This document shows, in pieces, positions 25,355-34,437 of a stretch of DNA of 64,000 nucleotides. How positions within the stretch are numbered: the stretch's first letter is position 1; the number at the start of each line of letters is the position of its first letter. Below the pieces are notes generated by a model, which was given only the letters and a program-made list of their open reading frames with translations, ran no database searches and had not been told where the DNA came from. This DNA is from Companilactobacillus zhachilii (GTDB lineage: Bacteria; Bacillota; Bacilli; Lactobacillales; Lactobacillaceae): positions 2,542,001-2,606,000 of the forward strand of contig NZ_CP031933.2 in NCBI RefSeq assembly GCF_003606365.2, read 5' to 3'. Both the position numbers and the translations under genes were made by a program.

Positions 25355-25637
25355 TTTCTTCCTCTTCTATCTTGCTAATGATTCCGTATTTATTGACATT
25401 TACAACAACATTAGATGCTACTTTTAGTTTGATTTTGTCACCATTAATTTTTTCAATAACACCAGTAATCCCATCTCTCAGTAAAACCTCATCATCTTTC
25501 GACAAACTTGCATAAAATTTATCCATCTTTGCCTTTTGCTGCTTCATTTGTTTGTTACGAGAAATCGGAATTAGTACCACATAGATAACAACTAGTACTA
25601 TTAATGCTGCTATTAATAAATAATCAATTAGATGCAT
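25347..25637 (-). CDS. YajC-family protein inside the PTS operon
   Basis: A 96-residue protein with one N-terminal transmembrane helix (residues ~5-25) and a small soluble domain containing DEVLLRDGITGVIEKINGDKIKLKV, the YajC fold. Canonical YajC is a Sec accessory. Here it overlaps both the EIIA gene and the lyase gene, a position known for streptococcal glycosaminoglycan loci, so a role with this PTS is more likely than general secretion (inference). The start overlaps the EIIA stop by about 10 bases. Confidence 0.8.
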   Translation of the reverse strand: MHLIDYLLIAALIVLVVIYVVLIPISRNKQMKQQKAKMDKFYASLSKDDEVLLRDGITGVIEKINGDKIKLKVASNVVVNVNKYGIISKIEEEENE

Positions 25638-26086
25638 CCTTCATCACTGCTTTCATTTGTATCAGCATCTGCAACCATTTTTGAACTTGGCAAATACTGC
25701 ATCATAGGGATAGAAACTTCAATAACATGGTTAATCTGATCTTCAATGTTATCTTTGTTAAGTTGATCCATACTATTCTTCAAGTAAAGATCAAAGATCG
25801 CATTCATGGATATTCCAGAGATAATATATTGATTTTCTTTAGCTGATTCCAGAATAACCTGTGCAATTGTTTGAAACGGTGCTCCACCAGTTAAATCTGC
25901 AAAAATAATAGCGCTTTCATTGGTGTTTAAAAAATTTGTGACATCTTTCTTAAATTGTTCATGAGTTGTCTGTTCATTCAAGTTGAAACATGTAATATCA
26001 TCCCCAGCACCTGATAATAATGTTAGTGCTGATTTAATTCCTTCTGGATAGTTTCCATGTCCAATAATTCCTACACTATATTTCAT
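25628..26086 (-). CDS. PTS EIIA, mannose family
   Basis: A 152-residue mannose-family EIIA. The phosphohistidine sits in GIIGHGNYPEG (residue ~10), followed by ALTLLSGAGDDITC and IIFADLTGGAPFQTIAQVI, both family hallmarks. It hands phosphate from HPr to EIIB. AAAGGAT precedes the ATG. It is the only EIIA for two EIIC-EIID pairs in the window (26107-27703 and 34438-36076) and may supply both. Confidence 0.93.
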   Translation of the reverse strand: MKYSVGIIGHGNYPEGIKSALTLLSGAGDDITCFNLNEQTTHEQFKKDVTNFLNTNESAIIFADLTGGAPFQTIAQVILESAKENQYIISGISMNAIFDLYLKNSMDQLNKDNIEDQINHVIEVSIPMMQYLPSSKMVADADTNESSDEGCI

Positions 26087-26106
26087 AATTCAATCCTTTC
26101 TATTGC

Positions 26107-26922
26107 TTATGGTTTCAATAAACCAATCGCTGATAATCCAATACCAAGTACAAGAAGTAATAGGATTATCTTATAAATTGTCCATTTCTTCTTTGTAATC
26201 AACCAGTAAACGAAGTACGTTAGAAGCATTGGTAGCATATAAGGCATAATTTTGTCTAAGATAGTTTGAACGGCAACAACTTGTTCCTTGCCTTTTACGG
26301 TCGTACTGTATTGTAATGCTAAGTTAACTTTAACAAAGGAAACTGACAAACCTGCGATAACAGTTAAACCAATCATACTTGCGATATCTGTCAACGCTTG
26401 CATCTTGTCACTCAAAGTATCAATAATACTTGTTCCGACTTTCCAACCTAGGTATCCCATCAAACACCGAACTCCGAAGGTTACACCGATCAAACAAGCA
26501 ATAAACATAAGTGGTGCATAGATAACGCCTTGTAATGCTAATGAAGCAAAGATTGTTGAAAATAATGGTGCTAAAGCAAATTGTGATAATGCATCACCAA
26601 TACCAGCTAAAGGACCCATCAAAGCCATCTTAACGGCACGGACATCATCTTCATTTTGTCCGCTATCATACATAGCTAACATCAAAGTTGAAACAAATGG
26701 ATATGGTTGTGGATTAGTATTATAGAATTCTAGGTTAGATGTTGCTACTCGTTTGAAAGTATCTTCATCACCCTTATAAATTTTTCTTAACTGTGGCCAG
26801 ATACTGTTCAACATACCAGTACCTTGCATGTTTCCATAGTTTTGAGCGTTTTGTAGATAATATGAACGCAAGATTGCGCTACGATAATCTGCTTTTGTTA
26901 AAACTTTTTCTTTAGATGCCAT
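26107..26922 (-). CDS. PTS EIID, mannose family
   Basis: A 271-residue EIID, one half of the mannose-family membrane channel. LTKADYRSAILRSYYLQNAQNYGNMQG and MGPLAGIGDALSQFALAPLFSTIFA are conserved EIID segments. The start is MASKEKVL, preceded by GGAGG and overlapping the EIIC end by 11 bases; the longer upstream frame is antisense-like sequence. With EIIC it forms the transporter for the uronate-containing disaccharide. Confidence 0.9.
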   Translation of the reverse strand: MASKEKVLTKADYRSAILRSYYLQNAQNYGNMQGTGMLNSIWPQLRKIYKGDEDTFKRVATSNLEFYNTNPQPYPFVSTLMLAMYDSGQNEDDVRAVKMALMGPLAGIGDALSQFALAPLFSTIFASLALQGVIYAPLMFIACLIGVTFGVRCLMGYLGWKVGTSIIDTLSDKMQALTDIASMIGLTVIAGLSVSFVKVNLALQYSTTVKGKEQVVAVQTILDKIMPYMLPMLLTYFVYWLITKKKWTIYKIILLLLVLGIGLSAIGLLKP

Positions 26923-27703
26923 CTTCAATACCTCCGTCGTTTCCACCTTGGTCGCTATCATTATCCTTTGATGACTTCTTACCGTTAAAGTAGTTATTAA
27001 AGGCGATAACTGCACCTACGAAAGCTAAACCAATAACTGGCATTTGTAGATAAGCTACACAGACATAACCTAGGATAATTGCTGGGATGTATTCTTTCTT
27101 AACCATAGTACTTAAAATCAATGCGAAACCAACTGCGGGTAGTAATCCACCGGCAACTGTTAAACCATTCATTAACCATTGTGGGATGATCTTAATAAAT
27201 GCACGTAAAGCCGAAGTACTTTCTGTTGCGGCAAATCCGAAAATAAAGGCAAAAATCATGAATCCATAAAGCGTTAAATTAGATAACCACTTATACTTAC
27301 GATACTTACCTTCCATGATTGCTTTCTTAGCAGTTTCCATAGAACTTGAATTGATTGTAAAAATAAATGTGATGACAAATGGAACGATGATAGCAAATGG
27401 ATATGAAAGTGTTAGTGCTGCACTTGGTGATAACTTATCCATTGAAATAGCCATAATGGTACCAACGATACCAGGTCCTAATGGATTTGGAGGCGTTGAT
27501 CCACCGGGGCCAACACCAAATCCCATAAATGCTAGTTCAGCTGTAGCTCCAAAAATAACTGCTGTTCTCAAATCACCTAAAATAATTCCGACACCAAAGG
27601 CGATAAAAAGTGCTCTATTAGTATAAATTCCCCAAATCTGACCTGCGAAACAAAATGCTGCCCACAGTCCGACAAGAAGAGCTTGCCATATAGTAAATGT
27701 CAT
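26912..27703 (-). CDS. PTS EIIC, mannose family
   Basis: A 263-residue EIIC with six or more hydrophobic helices. The conserved AFMGFGVGPGGSTPPNPLGPGIVGTIMA loop marks the mannose/sorbose family, and the C-terminus is Asp/Gly-rich (DSDQGGNDGGIEDG). GGGGGAAATT lies before the ATG. It overlaps EIID, and its partner EIIB ends 2 bases upstream. Confidence 0.92.
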   Translation of the reverse strand: MTFTIWQALLVGLWAAFCFAGQIWGIYTNRALFIAFGVGIILGDLRTAVIFGATAELAFMGFGVGPGGSTPPNPLGPGIVGTIMAISMDKLSPSAALTLSYPFAIIVPFVITFIFTINSSSMETAKKAIMEGKYRKYKWLSNLTLYGFMIFAFIFGFAATESTSALRAFIKIIPQWLMNGLTVAGGLLPAVGFALILSTMVKKEYIPAIILGYVCVAYLQMPVIGLAFVGAVIAFNNYFNGKKSSKDNDSDQGGNDGGIEDGI

Positions 27704-27705
27704 AT

Positions 27706-28215
27706 TTAATTTCCCCCATGTTCCTTAACATAGTTATTTAAATTGTAATCTGATCCAACATCATTACCTAATGGTGTTGTTCTCGTATTAAAATCGACAT
27801 TATATTCATTTTGTAATTTATATAATGAATCCAAATCTTCTTTATCAACAGAGATAAAATTAGTTAACTTAGTCTTTCCTTCTTTATAATGGATATTCCC
27901 TACATTTAATTCATGAATTGGAACTCCACCTTCAGCAAGCTTTAAAACATCTTCAGCCGTCTTAACTATAATAAAAATCGATTGTTTAGGAGATGCCTTA
28001 AAAATTTTGTCACATGTCTCTTTAATTGAGAAAAATCTGATGCCAATTGAATCTGGCGTTAATGATTTCATTAATGTTTGTTGGATGCTGCTCTTAGAAA
28101 CATCATCGTTTGCTACAATTACTAAATTTACTCCTAAATTTGAAATCCAAAGTCTTCCTTGACCATGAATTAATCTTTCATCTAATCTGATTGCTTGAAT
28201 ATTAGGTTCTGTCAA
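27706..28215 (-). CDS. PTS EIIB, mannose family
   Basis: A ~169-residue EIIB whose phosphohistidine is in RLDERLIHGQGRLW near the N-terminus, followed by LVIVANDDVSKSS and the ELNVGNIHYKEGK segment. It phosphorylates the sugar during import. I favour a TTG start with GGGGTGG five bases upstream; a GTG three codons earlier is an alternative. It is the only mannose-family EIIB in the window. Confidence 0.9.
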   Translation of the reverse strand: MTEPNIQAIRLDERLIHGQGRLWISNLGVNLVIVANDDVSKSSIQQTLMKSLTPDSIGIRFFSIKETCDKIFKASPKQSIFIIVKTAEDVLKLAEGGVPIHELNVGNIHYKEGKTKLTNFISVDKEDLDSLYKLQNEYNVDFNTRTTPLGNDVGSDYNLNNYVKEHGGN

Positions 28216-28233
28216 TTCATCCACCCCGTTTAT

Positions 28234-29411
28234 TTACCAATATAAATTCCAATCTTTTTGGAATCTTATCAAGGCTTCCATATAGAAATAGTCGCCCCAG
28301 ATATTACCTTCATCAACTCCTTTACCTGAGTGCCATGAGTAAACACTGTGATCAAGAATTGGTTGACCATCTTTTGCTTCATCGTACGTATAATTCTTAA
28401 TCAATGATTCTAAAATGCTGTGCATTGCGTATCTATACAACTCTTTATCGCTATCAGATTCAGGTAGATACTTAAGCATTTCATGAATTCCACAAACTGC
28501 GATTGCACCTGCAGAAGAATCTCTGGCTTGATCATCCCCATCACTAAAAATCAAATCCCAAAATGGAACTGTATCTTCTGGTAATTTATTAAGAAAATAA
28601 TTTGTTACTTTCTTAAATAAATTAATATCATCTGGATTCTTCGTGTAGTGATAATGAAGAGCAATGCCATAGATGGCCCAAGCTTGACCACGTGCCCAAC
28701 TGGAATCATCTGAATAACCTTGTCGTGTCAAACCTTTAAGTGGTTTGCCAGTCTTAGAATCAAAGTAATAAGTATGATATGTTGAACCGTTGTCTCTAAT
28801 TACTGTATTAATAGCATTCTTGTAATGAGATTCAGCCATTTTGAAATATTCATCATCACCTGTTTCTTCACTTGCCCAATAAAACAACGGGATATTCAAA
28901 AGTGCATCTATAATCAAGCGATAATTATCATCATCTCCTACATTGCCCCAGGCCTGAATGAATCCGCCCTTCTTTTGATACCTTGTAGCCAATTGATCAG
29001 CTGCTTTAATACCCGCATCTCTAGCTTCTTTATCACCAGTTAACTTGTAATCGCTGATTGTTGATGGAATATAAAGGAATCCTAAATCGTGATGATTAAC
29101 AGCAATTTTATTATCTATTCTATTTTCGAATGATTTAACATCTTTTTTTGCTGCCTTAAGATATTTATCATCATTGGTGTATTCATATGCTAGCCATAAC
29201 AATCCAGTCCAAAAACCATTTGTCCATTCGGTGTTGTCCATTACACCATATTTATTTTTATTGGCTGCTGGTGTCGGATATTCATTGCCAAAGTAATGAA
29301 TATTTTTATTGATTTGTGAAATTGCTGAGTTTAAAGCTTCATCAACATCTTTCTTATTCAATAAACCATTTCTAAAAATAAATGACCATTAATTATGTCT
29401 TCTGTCGGCAT
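28234..29411 (-). pseudogene. ugl: Unsaturated glucuronyl hydrolase (GH88), frameshifted near its start
   Basis: A GH88 hydrolase that removes the 4,5-unsaturated uronic acid from glycosaminoglycan disaccharides. Motifs are YGVMDNTEWTNGFWTGLLWL, KGGFIQAWGN, YRLIIDALLN, ARGQAWAIYG and the C-terminal HSGKGVDEGNIWGDY. The body frame opens only at a weak TTG (29361). A perfect AAAGGAGG plus ATG lies 50 bases upstream in another frame. One extra T in the run at 29374-29378 joins them into ~392 residues starting MPTEDIINGHLFFRN, matching streptococcal Ugl length. It is the first gene of the PTS operon, downstream of a cre-like site. Confidence 0.9.
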
Positions 29412-29486
29412 CGTTGCCTCCTTTTTGAGTTTCTTATTTAGAAACCAATTTTACTTATTAGGAATTACAGTCATAATATAACTCAT

Positions 29487-29500
29487 TGTAAGCGTTTTAT
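29487..29500 (-). promoter_or_regulatory. cre-like site upstream of ugl
   Basis: TGTAAGCGTTTTAT differs from the CcpA consensus only near its end. It lies ~75 bases before the ugl start. A LacI-type regulator could use the same core. Confidence 0.5.
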
Positions 29501-29521
29501 CAAGTCGATTTTAAATATTAA

Positions 29522-29561
29522 AAAAATAACGATTATCCAAAAGCGGATAATCGTTATTTTT
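29522..29561. terminator. Bidirectional intrinsic terminator after the IclR gene
   Basis: A 16-bp stem AAAATAACGATTATCC/GGATAATCGTTATTTT with a short loop, A/T runs on both sides, and directly after the regulator stop on the minus strand. Confidence 0.85.
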
Positions 29562-29585
29562 GCTTATTAGTATTTAGAATAATCA

Positions 29586-30340
29586 CTATAACTCATTTTC
29601 AATTTTATTTTTTGTTTCCAAAACATTATTAATGATTTTTTTCAATTTATTATCATCAAGTCGATATTCTGGTGTACTAACACTAAACGCACCAAAAACC
29701 TTATTATTTTTCTTCAAAGTAGCACCAACACAAATAACTTCTTCCTGATTTTCTTTATCATCAATCGAATATCCTCGATTTTTAATTAAATTGATCTGTT
29801 CATTAAGTTTTGAAATACTAGTTATAGTGTACTTTGTAATTGGATTTAATGTCGTTTCTGAAAAGTAACTATCTAAATCATTTGAAGTCTTATCAGCCAA
29901 TAGGGCCTTTCCCATTGCTGAAGAGTAAAGATTAAGTTTACCACCAATTCGTGATTTTAAATTAACACTCTGGGACTATCCAACTTTTGAAGATAGATAA
30001 CTTTATTATTTTGTTCGATTCCCAAATGAACTGTCTCCGCAGTCTCATCACGCAGTTTCTTTAAGTACGGCAAAGAAATTCGACTAATATCGAAATCGGC
30101 CATAGCTCTTTGACCATAGCCAATTAACTCGGATCCAAAGTAATATTTTTTACTCTCTTCATTTCTCCAAACAATATTTTGTTCAGATAAAGTATTCAAT
30201 ATCTTTAACGTCGTCGATTTAGGGGAATGTACACCCTCGCTAATTTCTTTAAGAGTAATCCCATTATCGACACTCATCATATAATCTAGAATATTTTTAG
30301 CTTTTATTAAAACTGTTCCATATGTCTTTCCTTCAGCCAT
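29586..30340 (-). pseudogene. IclR-family regulator, frameshifted in this sequence
   Basis: An N-terminal winged helix (residues 1-75, with GITLKEISEGVHSPKSTTLKILNTL) is followed by an IclR effector domain (ISLPYLKKLRDETAETVHLGI, then SAMGKALLA and GAFSVSTPEYRLDD). The frame breaks around 29959; adding one T to a TTT run gives SPRVLILKSRIGGKLNLY and a continuous 251-residue protein of normal length. IclR regulators of the KdgR type often control uronate catabolism and bind KDG. Position directly after kdgA in the island supports that. Target operators not identified. Confidence 0.82.
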
Positions 30341-30447
30341 AACAAACTTACCTTTCTATTAATGCTTAAAAATCATAGAGGTCATGAAAGATAAATCTAT
30401 TAACAATGATGAAAATTCATACTTGTTTCATACAGATACTCTCTACC

Positions 30448-31104
30448 CTACTTGATCTTTGCACTACTAATTTCTTCAAACTCATTACAATAATCTCGAG
30501 CATTTTCGATTACTTTATCGTAATCACCTTCATCTGCTGGAGCAGTTAAATTACTACCTGCTCCAACAGCAACAACGCCCTTATCAAACCATTCTTGCAT
30601 ATTGTCTATAGAAACACCGCCTGTTGGCATAATATTTACCTGAGGTAATGGTGCTTTAACTGCCGAAACAAAATCTTTCCCTAATATTTTACCAGGGAAC
30701 ACTTTGACAATATCAGCTCCATAGGTCATAGCAGTTTGAATTTCTGTAACAGTCATACAACCTGGTATATAGGGAACCTGATACAAATTGCATAGCAATG
30801 CTACTTCTTTATTAAATGACGGACTAACAATAAAATCAGCTCCAGCCATTATAGCAATCCTAGCCGAAACAGAATCTAATACCGTTCCAGCACCAATACA
30901 AAGTTCTGTGTCATTAGGATAGTCTTCTTTAAGCTTACAGATAATTTTATCGGCATTAGGCGCAGTAAATGTTACTTCAATTCCTTTTATGCCGCCTATT
31001 ATACATGAAACTGCAGTTTTATAGGCTATCTCTTCAGATTTACCTCTGATTACTGCCATAATACCGTTTTTACTAATCTTGTTTAAAACATCTACCTTTT
31101 GCAT
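30448..31104 (-). CDS. kdgA: KDPG/KHG aldolase
   Basis: A 218-residue class I aldolase cleaving 2-keto-3-deoxy-6-phosphogluconate to pyruvate and glyceraldehyde-3-phosphate. The catalytic glutamate lies in GIKGIEVTFTAPN, and the Schiff-base lysine is in GADIVKVFPGK (~residue 130). GAGTVLD and MPTGGVS complete the barrel. It is the last step of the uronate route encoded in the window. It is followed by the iclR gene on the same strand and preceded by a cre-like site. Confidence 0.93.
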   Translation of the reverse strand: MQKVDVLNKISKNGIMAVIRGKSEEIAYKTAVSCIIGGIKGIEVTFTAPNADKIICKLKEDYPNDTELCIGAGTVLDSVSARIAIMAGADFIVSPSFNKEVALLCNLYQVPYIPGCMTVTEIQTAMTYGADIVKVFPGKILGKDFVSAVKAPLPQVNIMPTGGVSIDNMQEWFDKGVVAVGAGSNLTAPADEGDYDKVIENARDYCNEFEEISSAKIK

Positions 31105-31165
31105 TAATTTGCCTCATTTCCATATAAGAAATTGTAATCACTAATAAGAAATTGGACGTCTTTAT

Positions 31166-31179
31166 TATAGCGCTTTCAT
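31166..31179 (-). promoter_or_regulatory. cre-like site upstream of kdgA
   Basis: On the minus strand TGAAAGCGCTATAA matches the CcpA consensus but for one base. It lies ~60 bases before kdgA. Confidence 0.5.
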
Positions 31180-31270
31180 TCCCTGATAATCAACATACTT
31201 ATTTACCAAGTTTTTTTATTATTTTCATAATATTTAACCTAATATTCTGATTAAAATTTTATAAATCTAT

Positions 31271-31308
31271 AAAAAAATAGAATATCCATTGATGGACACC
31301 CTATTTTT
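31271..31308 (-). terminator. Intrinsic terminator after the sulfatase operon
   Basis: AAAAATAG...TCCA pairs with TGGA...CTATTTTT just after the TSUP exporter stop; a T-run follows on the minus strand. Confidence 0.7.
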
Positions 31309-31320
31309 AATAGACATTAT

Positions 31321-32103
31321 TTATAGAATCAAATATTCAACCAAGTTGATACTATCCAAAATTAAAACCAAAAACACGACAGCATTATAAACAGTGACAA
31401 TGCACCTTTCGTCAATACTATTGCTAATTTTAGCTCCAATCAATCCGCCAAACACAGCGGCAAATGATATCGCTACAAGCAATAACGGATCAATTCCAAA
31501 CACATTTCTCGTAATTAATGCTTGTATTAGCTTGGCGCCCTGACTAAAAAATATTGTAATAATAGAATAAATTGTTGCTTGCCTCATTCCTATACCAAAC
31601 AGGAAAATAAAAACTGCAATATTTATTGGTCCTCCACCGATACCCAAAAGCGTCGCTAACCAGCCCAAAAAAAGGCCGACAATCAGCATTAAAATGCTTC
31701 CTTGTAAATACAATGGCTTAATCCTTCCACACAATAACAAAAGTGAGATAATGAGCGAAATTATGACGAGAATCATTTGCACAACGACACTTTTGTCACT
31801 GCCAATAAAAGAATGCATTAATTTGAAACTCTGATCACCTAATATACCACCTACTACAGAACCCAAGGATAAATATACTGCTGTACCGATACTAATTTTA
31901 TTGTTCGAACGCAACTGTTTCCAAGTCGAACTGATAGACATTATAAAAACGGCAAAACTTGAGTAAAAATTAATCAAGATGACATTGTCTAAGTCTATTA
32001 ACTGAAGTGCAGGTTTTATAATTAGTCCCCCACCCATACCGGATACTGCGCCAATAGTATTAGCTATAAAAATAATCAACGCATAAATTATAATTTTAAG
32101 CAT
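31321..32103 (-). CDS. TSUP-family (TauE/SafE) anion exporter
   Basis: A 260-residue membrane protein with about eight helices and two repeated TSUP motifs, each containing a G-rich loop (GAVSGMGGGLIIKPAL and GWLATLLGIGGGPINIAVF). TSUP proteins export or import sulfite, sulfonates or sulfate. Its start overlaps the sulfatase-maturation gene by 8 bases, downstream of the sulfatase. Removing sulfate set free in the cytoplasm is therefore the obvious role (inference). Last gene of the operon. Confidence 0.85.
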   Translation of the reverse strand: MLKIIIYALIIFIANTIGAVSGMGGGLIIKPALQLIDLDNVILINFYSSFAVFIMSISSTWKQLRSNNKISIGTAVYLSLGSVVGGILGDQSFKLMHSFIGSDKSVVVQMILVIISLIISLLLLCGRIKPLYLQGSILMLIVGLFLGWLATLLGIGGGPINIAVFIFLFGIGMRQATIYSIITIFFSQGAKLIQALITRNVFGIDPLLLVAISFAAVFGGLIGAKISNSIDERCIVTVYNAVVFLVLILDSINLVEYLIL

Positions 32104-32947
32104 CTTGTTTCACACATCTAAAACCTAGATGACTGCTTGTTGAATGACAATCTACTCCATTTCGAGCAGGTAACCTATATCTGTTACAGTACGAGCAATG
32201 GCATAAGAATGAACCTCCTCTAATCGCAAATTCTCCCTTATCAGGCGCTTCATTTAATTCATAACCATTAGTATTAAAATCATCTAAAAGTACATATCTA
32301 GGATTACGACACCATTCCCAAACATTCCCAATCATCTGATATAAGCCATTGTTATTAGGTTCATACGATTCTACTGGTGCTGTTCCAATAAAACCATCTT
32401 CCTTACTATTTTCCCAAGGAAATTCTCCTTGCCATGTATTGGCGTGAAACTGATTATTTTCAGTTAAACTAGTTCCCCAAGGATATTCTGTCGAAACACC
32501 GCCTCTGGCAGCATACTCCCATTGAGATTCTGTTGGCAATGTAGTATTAGACCATTTGCAAAAAGCTAATGCATCCTGCAACGATACGTGTACTACTGGA
32601 TGATTCATTAAATCTTCATTAGAACTATTAGGGCCAAATGGATGATTCCAATCTGCTCCAGGAACCACTAACCACCACGGTGCTCCTGCAACGTGATCAT
32701 ATTCGCTTTTTTTCTCCTCATCAACAAGAATATGAAAAACGAATGACGAACCATATTTTTCAGCAGTCGTTTTATAACCTGTTGCCTGAATGAATTCATT
32801 AAATTCCTTGTTGGTAACAGTAGTAACTCCAATTTTAAATGAGCCCACATTTACCTTTGTGGCTGGGCCTTCATAATCTTCAGAAAATCCATGCTTATCA
32901 TCAGTTCCCATTAAAAAAGTTCCACCAGTTAACTGTTTTAATTTCAA
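32096..32947 (-). CDS. Formylglycine-generating enzyme (SUMF1-type sulfatase activator)
   Basis: A 283-residue FGE-sulfatase domain protein that oxidises the active-site cysteine of sulfatases to formylglycine. FLMGTDD, HPVVHVSLQDALAFCKW, LPTESQWEYAARGG and NVWEWCRNPR outline the fold. The key C-terminal segment GGSFLCHCSYCNRYR keeps the two catalytic cysteines of the aerobic, copper-dependent enzymes, so this is a true FGE rather than a degenerate SUMF1 relative. TTG with GGGAG eight bases upstream is the likely start, with a GTG three codons earlier as alternative. It lies immediately after the sulfatase, its expected substrate. Confidence 0.9.
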   Translation of the reverse strand: MKLKQLTGGTFLMGTDDKHGFSEDYEGPATKVNVGSFKIGVTTVTNKEFNEFIQATGYKTTAEKYGSSFVFHILVDEEKKSEYDHVAGAPWWLVVPGADWNHPFGPNSSNEDLMNHPVVHVSLQDALAFCKWSNTTLPTESQWEYAARGGVSTEYPWGTSLTENNQFHANTWQGEFPWENSKEDGFIGTAPVESYEPNNNGLYQMIGNVWEWCRNPRYVLLDDFNTNGYELNEAPDKGEFAIRGGSFLCHCSYCNRYRLPARNGVDCHSTSSHLGFRCVKQDA

Positions 32948-32959
32948 CAAACTCACTCC

Positions 32960-34420
32960 CTAATTAGAATTACCTTTAGCAAAGTCTAAAGTAGCAACAA
33001 TTTTACTCAAGGGTACCTTTGTCAATTTACCATCAACTACGAAATCCTCTTGACGTCCCTTCAAAAACTCAACCAACTTCTTCTCCAAATCAGCAACTAC
33101 TGGACTATATTTCTTTTCGGAAATAAGATTATTCTTTTCATTTGGATCTTTCTGCACGTCAAATAACTGATATTCATCTCTTACCGGAAACCAAATAAAT
33201 TTATAGTTATCCGTTAAAATATATTGGCTAGAATCATTCCCTAAATTATGTTCACCATGGAAATTGGTTCTCCAGCCTTCATAATCACCAAACAATAATT
33301 GCTTAACACTTTTACCGTCAGTCTTAACATTTTTATCCAACGCTAAATCGACAATAGACGGAAAAATATCTTGAATCTTAACCAATTGTTTAATCTTATG
33401 ATTTTTAGCAGCAATTAAATTACCGGGATCATAAATAAAGGATGGCACATGAATACTTCCATTGTATGGATAGGCTTTTCTGAAAAGATAATGCTCACCT
33501 AGCTGATCACCATGATCAGATACAAACCAAATAATCGTGTCCTTGTCGTTTCTGAATTCTTTTAATGATGTCAAAAATCTGCTTATTTGATTATCAATAT
33601 GCGTGATTAGTCCCAGATAGGCAGCAACCATTCTTCGTTCATCATCTTCTTTTAATTTTCCTCGAAGAGCATAAATACTAGGAATCTCATCCTTTAATGT
33701 TTCCCAATTACCAATATGTAAATCAATATCTTTGGGTAACCTATCCATATACATATCAAAATAATATTGTGGTGGATTCAACGGTGCATGAGGTTTTTCA
33801 AACGACATCTTCAAGAAAAACGGAACCGTAGGGTCCCGTCTTTGAAGAAATTTTATTGATTCTGAAACAACCCAATTAGTAGGATGATATTTCTCTGGGT
33901 ATGGCCAAGGACGTGCTTCCCACGAATTACAATTAACGCCATCATCAATTATGTCAGTATCATGTCCTAAACTACTTTTTAAAAAATCTAGATAATCATC
34001 TGAATATTCAAACTGAGAGCCATATGGTTTATCGTACTTTCTATCTTCATGCAGATATCCATCATGTAATAAAACATGATCATAACCTAGTCTCTTTCTA
34101 GATGGATAAACATGCATTTTACCAATACACTCGGTTTGATATCCCATATCGGAAAATGCTTGTGGCAAAGTATTCGTAAAATTCCATGGCACTTCATCTT
34201 CATAGCCAACACGACCAGTTTGTTCCTGATCCATACCAGTTAGTAACGCCGCTCTTGCAGGAACACAACTTGGAACGGGGGAAAAGGCATTTTCAAAATT
34301 ATACCCTTGGCTAGCCATCATATCTAAGGTGGGTGTACTAGCAAAATGATTAACATCATTGTATGATAATGCTTCTGCTCGCATTTGATCCACTACAATT
34401 AAAATAACATTAGGTTTCAA
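32960..34420 (-). CDS. Sulfatase (formylglycine-dependent, alkaline phosphatase superfamily)
   Basis: A 486-residue type I sulfatase. NVILIVVDQMRAEAL supplies the first metal ligands. The modification motif SCVPARAALLTG (C-x-P-x-R) is at residues ~53-64, with the GKMHVYPS lysine and VSDHGDQLGEH metal site further on. No signal peptide, so it should desulfate sugars after PTS import. Start is TTG, with AAGGAGAT seven bases upstream. It sits between a PTS permease and its own activator FGE. The sulfate position removed is not known; heparin or chondroitin disaccharides are likely given the lyase, Ugl and uronate enzymes. Confidence 0.92.
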   Translation of the reverse strand: MKPNVILIVVDQMRAEALSYNDVNHFASTPTLDMMASQGYNFENAFSPVPSCVPARAALLTGMDQEQTGRVGYEDEVPWNFTNTLPQAFSDMGYQTECIGKMHVYPSRKRLGYDHVLLHDGYLHEDRKYDKPYGSQFEYSDDYLDFLKSSLGHDTDIIDDGVNCNSWEARPWPYPEKYHPTNWVVSESIKFLQRRDPTVPFFLKMSFEKPHAPLNPPQYYFDMYMDRLPKDIDLHIGNWETLKDEIPSIYALRGKLKEDDERRMVAAYLGLITHIDNQISRFLTSLKEFRNDKDTIIWFVSDHGDQLGEHYLFRKAYPYNGSIHVPSFIYDPGNLIAAKNHKIKQLVKIQDIFPSIVDLALDKNVKTDGKSVKQLLFGDYEGWRTNFHGEHNLGNDSSQYILTDNYKFIWFPVRDEYQLFDVQKDPNEKNNLISEKKYSPVVADLEKKLVEFLKGRQEDFVVDGKLTKVPLSKIVATLDFAKGNSN

Positions 34421-34437
34421 ATTTTATATCTCCTTTT

